From the NCBI GenBank assembly GCA_028688015.1, contig JAQTZB010000003.1:124001-188000 (forward strand): a DNA stretch of 64,000 nt. Direction: 5' to 3'. Of this stretch, positions 17,324 to 24,766 are shown piece after piece (position 1 is the stretch's first letter; the number at the start of each line of letters is the position of its first letter). The position numbers were made by a program, and so were the translations under genes. The notes under the pieces were generated by a model. That model worked only from the letters and a program-made list of their open reading frames with translations, made no database searches and had not been told where the DNA came from. The DNA is from Elusimicrobiales bacterium (GTDB taxonomy: Bacteria; Elusimicrobiota; Elusimicrobia; Elusimicrobiales; UBA9959).

Positions 17324-17514
17324 CCGGTGAGCCGCACCCCGCGAGCGATTTTAGGGCGCAGGGCCAAGGGCCGCAGCGGACCGCCTATCATTTGGGCGGC
17401 GGCGGAGACTGTTCGAGGAGCGCACTGTTTGCGCGACGAGTTCTCCGCCGGCGGAGGCCCGCAGGCCCTCTTCTCCCGCGCCCGCTTATGAGCGAGCGGG
17501 GTGCGGCCCACCGG
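17324..17514. repeat. Large imperfect palindrome after msbA
   Basis: The outer arms 17324-17342 (CCGGTGAGCCGCACCCCGC) and 17496-17514 are reverse complements apart from one mismatch. They enclose about 150 bases of further GC-rich inverted segments, including a GCGC-actgttt-GCGC hairpin at about 17420-17434. The 225-base gap between msbA and the ZIP gene holds no convincing gene. The structure may terminate the lpxB-msbA transcript, although no T-run follows, or be another dispersed intergenic element. Confidence 0.6.
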
Positions 17515-17543
17515 AACCCGCTTTTAAATTTTGAGTTAATTTT

Positions 17544-18263
17544 ATGGTAATTATTTTCAGCATTATCGCGGTCCTGTTCACGCTTGCCGGGTCGGGCGCG
17601 GTGCTGCATTTCGGCGGGTTCAGCAAGACCTTCCTGGCGCGGGCGCTGGCTTACGCGGCCGGGGTCCTGGTCGCGGCCGCCGTCTTGGACATCATCCCGG
17701 CCGGCTTCGGGCTTAGCAGCGCGGCGCTCTCTTACGGGATGCTTACCGCCCTGGGCGCCCTGTTCATGCTCGAGACCTTCGCCGCGCACAGCGCCTGCAG
17801 CGAGTTCATGGAAGACTGCCACGTGCACCACATGGGCGCCTTCGCCATGGCGGCCATGACGCTGCACTCCCTGCTCGACGGGTTCAATATCGCGGTGGGG
17901 TTCGCGCCCGGCGCCGTCGCCGGCCTCAACGTGGCCCTCGGCGTCATCCTGCACAAGTTCGCCGACGGCATCACGCTGGCCTCGCTGCTGCTGCACGCCG
18001 GCAGGTCGAGGCGGGACACGCTGCTCTACAGCCTGGCCCTGGCCGCGGCCACCCCCGCCGGGGCTTTCATCGCGGCGCCCCTGCTCAAGAATATCCCTCC
18101 GGGCGCCGAGGCCTTCGCCCTGGGCCTCAGCGGCGGCTCCTTCCTCTATATCGCCATGGCCGACATCCTGCCGCGCCTGCACAAGGCCTACGACCGCCTG
18201 ACGCCGGCCATCTTCCCGCTCGGCTTCGCCACGGTAATGCTGATACGCCACTTCGGAGACTGA
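17544..18263 (+). CDS. ZIP-family metal transporter
   Basis: An inner-membrane protein of 239 residues with about eight hydrophobic segments. The metal-site helices of the ZIP family are recognisable: MTLHSLLDGFNIAVGF (fourth) and GVILHKFADGITLASLL (fifth), with a His-containing loop HVHHMGAFA before them. It probably moves Zn2+ or a related divalent ion into the cytoplasm. The Glu of the classic HxxPE motif is replaced by the KFADG arrangement, so substrate selectivity may differ. It lies 5 bases before the Rel gene. Confidence 0.86.
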   Translation: MVIIFSIIAVLFTLAGSGAVLHFGGFSKTFLARALAYAAGVLVAAAVLDIIPAGFGLSSAALSYGMLTALGALFMLETFAAHSACSEFMEDCHVHHMGAFAMAAMTLHSLLDGFNIAVGFAPGAVAGLNVALGVILHKFADGITLASLLLHAGRSRRDTLLYSLALAAATPAGAFIAAPLLKNIPPGAEAFALGLSGGSFLYIAMADILPRLHKAYDRLTPAIFPLGFATVMLIRHFGD

Positions 18264-18268
18264 CGCCC

Positions 18269-19711
18269 ATGGAACTCGACGAACTGCTTAAAAAATTCCG
18301 CGAGTACTCCTCCCAGGACACCACCGTGCTGGAGTACGCGTGGAACTACTCCTGCGAGGCGCACCAGGAGCAGAAGCGCGCCTCGGGCGAGAAATACTTC
18401 GTGCACTGCGCCGCCGTGGCCGAGATCCTGGTGGATTTCAAGATGGACCTGGAAACCGTGGCGGCCGGCCTGCTGCACGACGTCCTGGAGGACACCAAGA
18501 TCCCGCACGAGACCTTCATGAAGGAGTTCGGCGACGAGATCTACACGCTGGTGGCCGGCGTCACCAAGATAGAGACGCTGAAATTTTCATCGCGCGACGA
18601 GGCGCAGGCCGAGAACTGGCGCAAGATGATCCTGGCCACCGCCAAGGACATCCGCGTCATAGTGATCAAGCTGGCCGACCGCCTGCACAACATGCGCACC
18701 CTGAACTTCCTGCCGCGCGAGAAGCAGCTGGAGATCAGCCACGAGACCATTTCCCTCTACGCCCCCCTCGCACAGCGCCTCGGCATCTTCCACCTGAAGT
18801 CGGAGCTCGAGGACCTGTCCTTCAAGTACCTGCACCCCGACGAGTACCAGAGCCTGCTCACCAAGGTGCAGCTGCGCTACGCCATGCGCGAGAAGCTGCT
18901 GGCTGATTTCAAGACCGAGCTGGAAAAACACCTGGCCGGCGCCAACGTGCCGCACCGCGTGCTGGCCCGCGTGAAGAACCTCTACTCCATCTACCGCAAG
19001 ATGCTGCGCCAGCAGAAACCGTTCGAGGAGATCCAGGACGCCCTCGCCGTGCGCGTCATCACCGACACCGTCATCAACTGCTACGCGCTGCTGGGCACCG
19101 TGCACTCCGTCTTCAAGCCGGTGGCCGGCTCCTTCACCGACTACATCGCCGTGCCCAAGATGAACCTCTACCAGAGCCTGCACACCAGCGTGATGGCGGG
19201 CACCGGCGAGGTTATAGAGATCCAGATCCGCACAGAGGACATGCACCGCACCTCGGAGTACGGCATCGCCGCGCATTGGCGCTACAAGCTGGGCGACAAG
19301 GGCGCAGACAAACATCTGGACGAAAAACTGAACTGGCTGCGGCAGTGGATGGAGTGGCTGCAGGACCTCTCCAGCCCCAGGGAGTTTATAGAGAGCTTCA
19401 AGACCGACCTCGAGCTGGACCAGATCTTCATCTTCACCCCCAAGGGCGACGTGAAGCCGCTGCCGGTGGACGCCACCCCGATAGATTTCGCCTATTCCAT
19501 CCACACGGACATCGGCAACACCTGCATAGGCGCCAAGGTCAACAACAAGATGGTGCGCCTCGACCACCCGATGAAGAGCGGCGACATCTGCGAGATCGTC
19601 ACGCGCAAGAATTCCGCCCCCAAGAAGGACTGGCTGGGCACGGTGAAGACCGCGGGCGCTCGCTCCCACATCCGCAAGTACCTGCGCGAGCACGGCCAGC
19701 CGCTGGAGTAG
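18269..19711 (+). CDS. Short RelA/SpoT-family (p)ppGpp synthetase/hydrolase ending after TGS
   Basis: Residues about 25-170 are the HD hydrolase domain, with the HD-ED site intact (LLHDVLED, His70-Asp71, Glu74-Asp75). Residues about 225-350 are the synthetase domain (DYIAVPKMNLYQSLHT, EIQIRTEDMH). Residues about 393-455 are the TGS domain (FIFTPKGDVKPLPVDATPIDFAYSIHTDIG). The protein then stops at 480 residues with no helical, zinc-finger or ACT domains; long Rel/SpoT proteins run to 700 or more. The stop is genuine in this sequence, and nothing resembling an ACT domain follows in another frame: the next gene is the release-factor-like one. It is probably bifunctional, but its regulatory control by ribosome or amino acids may differ. 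Confidence 0.92.
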   Translation: MELDELLKKFREYSSQDTTVLEYAWNYSCEAHQEQKRASGEKYFVHCAAVAEILVDFKMDLETVAAGLLHDVLEDTKIPHETFMKEFGDEIYTLVAGVTKIETLKFSSRDEAQAENWRKMILATAKDIRVIVIKLADRLHNMRTLNFLPREKQLEISHETISLYAPLAQRLGIFHLKSELEDLSFKYLHPDEYQSLLTKVQLRYAMREKLLADFKTELEKHLAGANVPHRVLARVKNLYSIYRKMLRQQKPFEEIQDALAVRVITDTVINCYALLGTVHSVFKPVAGSFTDYIAVPKMNLYQSLHTSVMAGTGEVIEIQIRTEDMHRTSEYGIAAHWRYKLGDKGADKHLDEKLNWLRQWMEWLQDLSSPREFIESFKTDLELDQIFIFTPKGDVKPLPVDATPIDFAYSIHTDIGNTCIGAKVNNKMVRLDHPMKSGDICEIVTRKNSAPKKDWLGTVKTAGARSHIRKYLREHGQPLE

Positions 19712-19731
19712 CAAACGTGAATTTTCCCGAA

Positions 19732-20094
19732 ATGTCGGACATCACCCCGGCCAAGGCGCAGGCGCTAAAAGAGCGCATCGCCCGGCTGAAGATAGACCTG
19801 CGCCTGGTGGACGAGCAGTTCGTCAGGGGCAGCGGCAACGGCGGCCAGAAGATCAACAAGACCTCCAACGCCGTGCTGCTGCGCTACGCGCCCCTGGGCC
19901 TGGTGGTGCGCTGCCAGCGCGAGCGCAAGCGCTCGGTCAACCGCTTCCTCGCCCTGAGGGAGCTGGTGGACGAGATAGAGGTGAAGATATCCCCCGAAAC
20001 CTCGGAGCGCGCCGCCGAAGCGGCCCGCCAGCGCAAAAAAAAGGCCCGCGCGCACGCGCGGGCCAAAAGCAAACTCGAGCCTCCTACCTGCTGA
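19732..20094 (+). CDS. GGQ-domain peptide chain release-factor-like rescue protein
   Basis: A 120-residue protein with only the catalytic GGQ domain of class I release factors (RGSGNGGQKINKTSNAV) and a basic tail rich in Lys, Arg and Ala. It has no codon-recognition domain. This is the ArfB / mtRF-R (C12orf65-like) layout, which hydrolyses peptidyl-tRNA on stalled ribosomes, with the tail entering the empty mRNA channel. A GTG at 19717 would add five residues; neither start has a clear Shine-Dalgarno site. It lies 20 bases after the stringent-response gene, so both genes concern stalled or starved ribosomes. Its 3' end overlaps the convergent sulfatase-like gene by 11 bases. Confidence 0.88.
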   Translation: MSDITPAKAQALKERIARLKIDLRLVDEQFVRGSGNGGQKINKTSNAVLLRYAPLGLVVRCQRERKRSVNRFLALRELVDEIEVKISPETSERAAEAARQRKKKARAHARAKSKLEPPTC

Positions 20095-21901
20095 ACCGGC
20101 GCGCCTCGCGCTGGAACTGCATTATGAGCGGCGAGAACTTTTCCGCCTCCTTGCCCGGCAGCGCCCGGTACTCCGGGTCGAACACCTTCAGCCCGCCCTT
20201 GTAGGCCTCCAGCGGCATCTCCAGTATCCCTTCGGGCGTTATAAGCCCGGCCGAGTCCCAGGACGCGGAGGCGAGGTAAGGCCGCCCGCCGCTTTCAAAC
20301 AGAGACCGTCCGCTGGCATAGTCGGTGGCAGGGTTCTTCACACCCGCCAGCGGCAGCAGCGTGGGGACGATGTCCAGGTGGCTGGTGGGATGCTTCAGCA
20401 CGGCCGGGGCGCGGCCGGGCAGGTAGAGCACCAGCGGCACGCGCACCTCTTCCGGGCTGTAGCCCTGGTTGTGGCCGTAGCGGCCCCGCTCCAGGAAGGC
20501 CTCGCCGTGGTCGCCCAGCACCAGCACGACGGTGTCTTTCAGGCCGCCGCGCGCCGCCAGCTCCTTCAGGATCCTGCCCACCAGCAGGTCGTCGCCCAGG
20601 ATGGAATTCTTATAGCGGTTGAAGAGCCCGCCGACATTGTCTTTGTTCAGCGCCAGCTGGCTGACCCCGAAGGCGGGCGAAAACTTCTCCAACCCCGGCT
20701 GGGGGTCGTAGTTGCCGTGCGAAGCGTCGTAGAAGATGAAGGAGAAATAGGGTTTTTTCGCGTCCCTGGAGCGCAGGTAGGAGATGAACCGCTCCGAGAT
20801 GTCCCGGTCCTTCTCCGCGCCATTGGCGCCGGCCGGCTCGTCGTAGATGCCCTCGCGCGGCACGCTCACGAAGCAGGTCTTATTGAACTCGGGGAAGCTG
20901 AGCTTGGCGCTGGCATAGACGCGCAGGTCGTAACCCTGCCGCTTCAGCTCGTCCAGGAGGACGGGGCCGCGGCGCTCGCCCAGCATGGGGAACCAGTAGT
21001 TGCCATACAGCCCGTAGAGCATGGAGAAGACGCCGAAGCGGGTACAGTTGCCGCCGCTGTAATGGTTCCTGAACACCGTCGCTTTTTTGCCGAGGGCCCA
21101 GGTCTCAGGCATGATCTCCGGGTCCAGCATGTCGGCCCGGAGCGAGTCCACAACTATGAAGAGGAAGTTCAGCGGCCGGGCCGGCGGTTCGGCCAGCAGG
21201 GGCGCCTTTGGATAATCCAGGCCGGAGTACCGGCTGTCTATGCCGCCGCGCACCTCCTGGTCCAGCTTGACGCCCAGGTATTTAGAGGCGAAGCTGCGCA
21301 CCCGCAGGGGCTGGTAGAGCGGGAACAGCTGGGAGTTGCGGGTTATCAGCACCGCGTCATAGAGGTTGGCCCAGGCGTAAAGCCCCTTGTCCGCGGCTAC
21401 GGCCAGCAGCAGCAGGCCGGCCAGCGCCAGCGGGCGCCGCCCGGAGAGGGCCCGCCAGGCACGCGCCCCGGCGGCGAGCCGCCAGAACCACCACTGGGCC
21501 GCCCCGGCGCCCGCTGCGACCAGAACGAAGAGGGCCTTGGTACCCCAGCCCTGGTCCAGAGATTCCAGCCCCCCCGGGGTCAGCACCAGGTTCAGCACCA
21601 TGGAGTTCATATGGAATTTAAATATCTTGTAGACCGCCAGGTCCGTCACCAGCCAGAGCTGGAAGACCGCCAGCAGGGCGCCGGGGAGGACCGGCAGCCC
21701 GGTCGCGTACAGCAGCAGCGCCGGCAGGGCCACGGCCAGGGCCAGCAGGGCCGTATTGGAAACCAGCGCCGCGCCGGCATAGGCCAGTCCCAGCGGGTGG
21801 GAGCCGGCGAACAACAGGAAAAAGGAGCAGATGACCAGCGAGAGGCAGAAGTTCAGCCCCAGGAAGGCGGCGAAGCGTTTAAAGTCGGGGTTGGGAAGCA
21901 T
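20084..21901 (-). CDS. YejM/PbgA-like inner-membrane sulfatase-fold protein
   Basis: Five hydrophobic helices fill residues 1-170, then a periplasmic alkaline-phosphatase/sulfatase fold runs from about residue 245 (NFLFIVVDSLRADML). The N-terminal region matches what I recall of the DUF3413 part of E. coli YejM: a helix followed by KFHMNSMVLNLVLTPGG, and ANLYDAV...NSQLFPLYQPLRVRSF. YejM (PbgA/LapC) controls LpxC turnover in response to LPS in the inner membrane. Here the putative metal-binding segments DHGEAF and YGHNQG are intact and a nucleophile candidate lies in GGNCTRFGVF, so it could be an active phospho- or sulfo-transferase. E. coli YejM is degenerate at these places, from memory. An LTA-synthase-like enzyme is the alternative. 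It is convergent with the release-factor gene. Confidence 0.8.
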   Translation of the reverse strand: MLPNPDFKRFAAFLGLNFCLSLVICSFFLLFAGSHPLGLAYAGAALVSNTALLALAVALPALLLYATGLPVLPGALLAVFQLWLVTDLAVYKIFKFHMNSMVLNLVLTPGGLESLDQGWGTKALFVLVAAGAGAAQWWFWRLAAGARAWRALSGRRPLALAGLLLLAVAADKGLYAWANLYDAVLITRNSQLFPLYQPLRVRSFASKYLGVKLDQEVRGGIDSRYSGLDYPKAPLLAEPPARPLNFLFIVVDSLRADMLDPEIMPETWALGKKATVFRNHYSGGNCTRFGVFSMLYGLYGNYWFPMLGERRGPVLLDELKRQGYDLRVYASAKLSFPEFNKTCFVSVPREGIYDEPAGANGAEKDRDISERFISYLRSRDAKKPYFSFIFYDASHGNYDPQPGLEKFSPAFGVSQLALNKDNVGGLFNRYKNSILGDDLLVGRILKELAARGGLKDTVVLVLGDHGEAFLERGRYGHNQGYSPEEVRVPLVLYLPGRAPAVLKHPTSHLDIVPTLLPLAGVKNPATDYASGRSLFESGGRPYLASASWDSAGLITPEGILEMPLEAYKGGLKVFDPEYRALPGKEAEKFSPLIMQFQREARRFSR

Positions 21902-21915
21902 CGTTGATTATTAAC

Positions 21916-21959
21916 GTTGACCGATATCATTGACAGCCGTCAACAGGAAGTGCTAGATT
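21916..21959 (+). promoter_or_regulatory. Promoter with TTGAC-N4-GTCAA palindrome over the -35 box
   Basis: TTGACA at 21930-21935 and TAGATT at 21954-21959 (18-base spacer) form a plausible promoter for the gene at 21993. The -35 overlaps the palindrome TTGAC-agcc-GTCAA (21930-21943), and a further GTTGAC half-site lies at 21916-21921. The same palindrome covers the -35 of the gene at 26092. The region is divergent, so the sulfatase-like gene could also be affected. Confidence 0.5.
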
Positions 21960-21992
21960 TATACTTAGGCTACTTCTTATTCTACTATTGTT

Positions 21993-23180
21993 ATGCGCCT
22001 TATAAAAACAGCTGTTTTAGCCGCAGTTTTCACCCTCCCCGCAGCAGCCTCAGAGCTGAGCAACATCTCCCCCGCAGATGTAAGAGAGATTTACTCCGAT
22101 ATAGCCCTTCCCGCGGCCCAGCCGGCTTTCGTTGAGTCTTCCCTGACCAGTCAGGCCTTACCCCCGGAAACCAGCCGGCCGGCCGAAGATCAGAAAGCCC
22201 CACTCCCGCGCCCTGCCTTCGCGGAGGCCCTGGCCAAGAAGGACGGCCTGGACCCGGTGGTCATAACCGTTTCCGGCCTGAAATTCGGTGAGATAGGCTG
22301 GGGCTCGCTGGAGCTGCGCAATTTCCTGCGCATGATACAGTTCTTCACCCGCAACAAGGACATCACCGACAGCGATATCGCCAACGGGATAGTGGGTTTC
22401 AGCCCGCGCTATTTCTTCCCCGAGCACGACGAGGACGCGCGGGAACTGGTGCGGGAAGTCCGCCTGCCAGACAACTATCTGGAGCTGAAGCTCAAGGAGA
22501 TCCCGGGCTACGAGAACCATAACGTCATAGTCATCCCTTTCACCTGGTCCCGCGACCCCGGCGACTCGAAGGCCACCATACCGCAGCTGCAGGCCAAGAT
22601 CACCGAGGTCTACGACGCCTTCAAGGGCTCCGGCCGCCCCGTCTACATCCTGGCCCACAGCTGGGGCTCGGTACTGACGCATACGGCCCTGCACCGCGTG
22701 GCCGCGGCCAGGCCCGACGTGCGCATAGACAAGCTCATCACCGCCGGCTCCCCGCTGGTGCCGGCTAACTACGTGGTAAAGCTGTTCATGAAGCTGGAAG
22801 TCAGGAAGGAGAAGCTGGAGAAGGTCGTCAGGAAGCCGGCCATCGTAGGCACCTGGCGCAACTTCTGGGCCATGCGCGACGCCTACTCCAACGCCATCCC
22901 CGCCGCCGACTATAATTTCCAGGCCGACGCCGAAGTGGAGAACGTGGAGCCCAAGCTGATAGACTTCATCCTGCACTATAAGCCGCTGCGCAAAGAGGCC
23001 CGCAAGGACCTCTTCAAGATCCGCGACATCAAGGCCTGGCACGGCGCCTACTTCTTCGACTTCAAGGCCTCGCTGAAAACCCTCGAGAAAGAGATCGCGG
23101 TGGAAGTTTTCCGCCCGGCGCTGGCGCCGCAGGTGGTGGACTGCGCCAAGAACCCGCAGGCCAACATGTGCCGCCCCTGA
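21993..23180 (+). CDS. Secreted alpha/beta-hydrolase, lipase-like
   Basis: A 395-residue protein with a signal peptide (MRLIKTAVLAAVFTLPAAAS) and a Pro-rich N-terminal stretch. An alpha/beta-hydrolase core carries the nucleophile elbow AHSWGS within VYILAHSWGSVLTHTALHRVA, followed by ITAGSPLVPANY, a pattern seen in lipases and PGAP1-like esterases. Later candidate His residues include KAWHGAYFF near the C-terminus. It is presumably periplasmic or exported. Substrate and exact family are not recognisable. It is a single-gene unit with its own promoter and a strong terminator. Confidence 0.72.
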   Translation: MRLIKTAVLAAVFTLPAAASELSNISPADVREIYSDIALPAAQPAFVESSLTSQALPPETSRPAEDQKAPLPRPAFAEALAKKDGLDPVVITVSGLKFGEIGWGSLELRNFLRMIQFFTRNKDITDSDIANGIVGFSPRYFFPEHDEDARELVREVRLPDNYLELKLKEIPGYENHNVIVIPFTWSRDPGDSKATIPQLQAKITEVYDAFKGSGRPVYILAHSWGSVLTHTALHRVAAARPDVRIDKLITAGSPLVPANYVVKLFMKLEVRKEKLEKVVRKPAIVGTWRNFWAMRDAYSNAIPAADYNFQADAEVENVEPKLIDFILHYKPLRKEARKDLFKIRDIKAWHGAYFFDFKASLKTLEKEIAVEVFRPALAPQVVDCAKNPQANMCRP

Positions 23181-23198
23181 GCGGCCCTGCCCGCGCCG

Positions 23199-23224
23199 AG
23201 CCCGCCCCCCGGCGGGCTTTTTAT
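23199..23224 (+). terminator. Rho-independent terminator after lipase-like gene
   Basis: AGCCCGCC at 23199-23206, a four-C loop and GGCGGGCT at 23211-23218 are followed by TTTTATTT. It is a near-ideal intrinsic terminator. Confidence 0.88.
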
Positions 23225-23240
23225 TTGGGATAATATAGCC

Positions 23241-24263
23241 ATGGACTTCAAAAAACTTTCCGTCTTCCTCAAAGACAACGGCCTACCGGCCTTCCGGCTC
23301 AAGCAGGTGCACGACGCCATCTACAAGAACTTCGCCGCCTCCTGGGACGAGATCTCCGCGCTGCCCGCCCCGCTGCGCGACAAACTGAAGGGCGAGTTCC
23401 GCGTCAATACCCTCGACATCGCCGACACGCTGGTCTCCAAGAAGGGCGACGCCGTAAAATTCTGCTTCGAAATGAAAGACGGGCTGAAGATAGAGAGCGT
23501 GCTGCTGAACCTGACCAGCGAGCGCTGGAGCCTCTGCGTCTCCACGCAGGCCGGCTGCCCCGTGCGCTGCCCGTTCTGCGCCACCGGCCGCAAGGGCCTC
23601 AAGCGCAACCTCTCCCCCGACGAGATAACCGACCAGTTCCTCGCGGCCGCCTCCTACCTGAAAAAGAACCGGAACCAGAAGATCGCCAGCGTGATCTTCA
23701 TGGGCATGGGCGAGCCCTTCTACAATTACGAGGCGGTGAGCGACGCCATCCACACCATGACGGACCCGGAGCGCATCGGCCTGGGCCAGCGCCACGTCTC
23801 CGTCTCCACCGCCGGCCACGTGCCCGGCATCCGCCGCTTCGCCAAGGATTTCCCGCAGTGCAACCTGGCCATTTCGCTGCACGCCTCCGAGGACGACCTG
23901 CGCAACGACCTGGTGCCGCTCAACCGCCAGTACCCGCTCTCGCAGCTCGCCAAGGCCCTCAACGACTACATAGTAATGACCAAGCGCCGCGTGTTCGTGG
24001 AATACGTGCTGATGGACGGCCTCAACAACAGCCGCTCGCAGGCGGCCAAGCTGAATTCCTGGCTGCGCTCGGTGGGGGCGCCCAAGTATTTCACCGTCAA
24101 CCTGATCCCCTACAACCGCACGGGCGGCCCTTACCGGGCACCGGCGCGGGACCGCGTGAAGGTCTTCGCCGGCCTGATGGAGACCTACGGCTTCGAGGTG
24201 ACCGTGCGCAAGAGCCTCGGCGACGACATAGCCGGCGCCTGCGGCCAGCTCGCCGGAAAATAA
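23241..24263 (+). CDS. rlmN: RlmN, 23S rRNA (A2503-C2)/tRNA (A37-C2) methyltransferase
   Basis: A radical SAM enzyme that methylates C2 of A2503 in 23S rRNA and of A37 in some tRNAs. The CxxxCxxC cluster motif is CPVRCPFC within STQAGCPVRCPFCATG. Other hallmarks are FMGMGEPFYNYEAV, VSTAGHVPGIRRFA, LAISLHASEDDLRNDLVPLNR and the C-terminal VRKSLGDDIAGACGQL, whose Cys carries the transferred methyl. The length (340 residues) is normal. The start lies 17 bases after the preceding terminator's T-run. Confidence 0.96.
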   Translation: MDFKKLSVFLKDNGLPAFRLKQVHDAIYKNFAASWDEISALPAPLRDKLKGEFRVNTLDIADTLVSKKGDAVKFCFEMKDGLKIESVLLNLTSERWSLCVSTQAGCPVRCPFCATGRKGLKRNLSPDEITDQFLAAASYLKKNRNQKIASVIFMGMGEPFYNYEAVSDAIHTMTDPERIGLGQRHVSVSTAGHVPGIRRFAKDFPQCNLAISLHASEDDLRNDLVPLNRQYPLSQLAKALNDYIVMTKRRVFVEYVLMDGLNNSRSQAAKLNSWLRSVGAPKYFTVNLIPYNRTGGPYRAPARDRVKVFAGLMETYGFEVTVRKSLGDDIAGACGQLAGK

Positions 24264-24278
24264 AGAAGGGAGCGCCCC

Positions 24279-24701
24279 ATGGCCGCCTTCCAAAAAATAA
24301 TACTGGCGCTCTCCATTCTCTTTTTCGCCTTCCTGGCCTATCTGGTCCCGCTTACGCAGCGGGGCCGCTCCGCCACCGTGGAAGTGGTGGCCGATTACTA
24401 CACCCGCTACAACGCCCGCGACTTCGCCTATATCCGCTCGGCCCTGCTCACGCCCGAGGCCCGGGCCGCGTCCTCGGACGAGACGCTCCGCGCCGCCTAC
24501 GAGAAACTGGGCAGGCATACCGGCGGCGTCAGGAAGAGCTTCAAGCTGCTGGACATCAGGAAGAAGCGCTACTACTTCCGCTTCGACGCCGCTTACGAGA
24601 AGGGCTCCGCCGTGGACAGCTTCGTGCTGGTGAAGGACAAGGCCGGCTTCAAGCTGGAGAACCTGCCCAACGACAGTTTCGCCTGCGCCCGCAGACCCTA
24701 G
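24279..24701 (+). CDS. Small membrane-anchored or exported protein of unknown function
   Basis: 140 residues: one N-terminal hydrophobic segment (residues 6-25, ILALSILFFAFLAYLVPL) acts as anchor or signal, followed by a soluble domain with EVVADYYTRYNARDFAYIRSAL and KRYYFRFDAAYEKGSAVDSFVLVKDKAGFKLENL. The pattern of a helix-rich first half and beta-strand second half resembles small NTF2-like or lumazine-binding-type folds, but I do not recognise a family. It lies 15 bases after rlmN with an AAGGGAG site, so it is probably co-transcribed. Confidence 0.7.
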   Translation: MAAFQKIILALSILFFAFLAYLVPLTQRGRSATVEVVADYYTRYNARDFAYIRSALLTPEARAASSDETLRAAYEKLGRHTGGVRKSFKLLDIRKKRYYFRFDAAYEKGSAVDSFVLVKDKAGFKLENLPNDSFACARRP

Positions 24702-24719
24702 CCGCGGCCGCCTGAAACA

Positions 24720-24751
24720 AAAAAGCCCCGGGGCCTGCCCGGGGCTTTTTT
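24720..24751. terminator. Bidirectional terminator between convergent genes
   Basis: AGCCCCGGG at 24724-24732 pairs with CCCGGGGCT at 24738-24746, with an A-run before and a T-run after. It can therefore end both the rlmN transcript and the minus-strand HEAT-like gene. Confidence 0.9.
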
Positions 24752-24766
24752 GTCGGTCCTCCGCCG

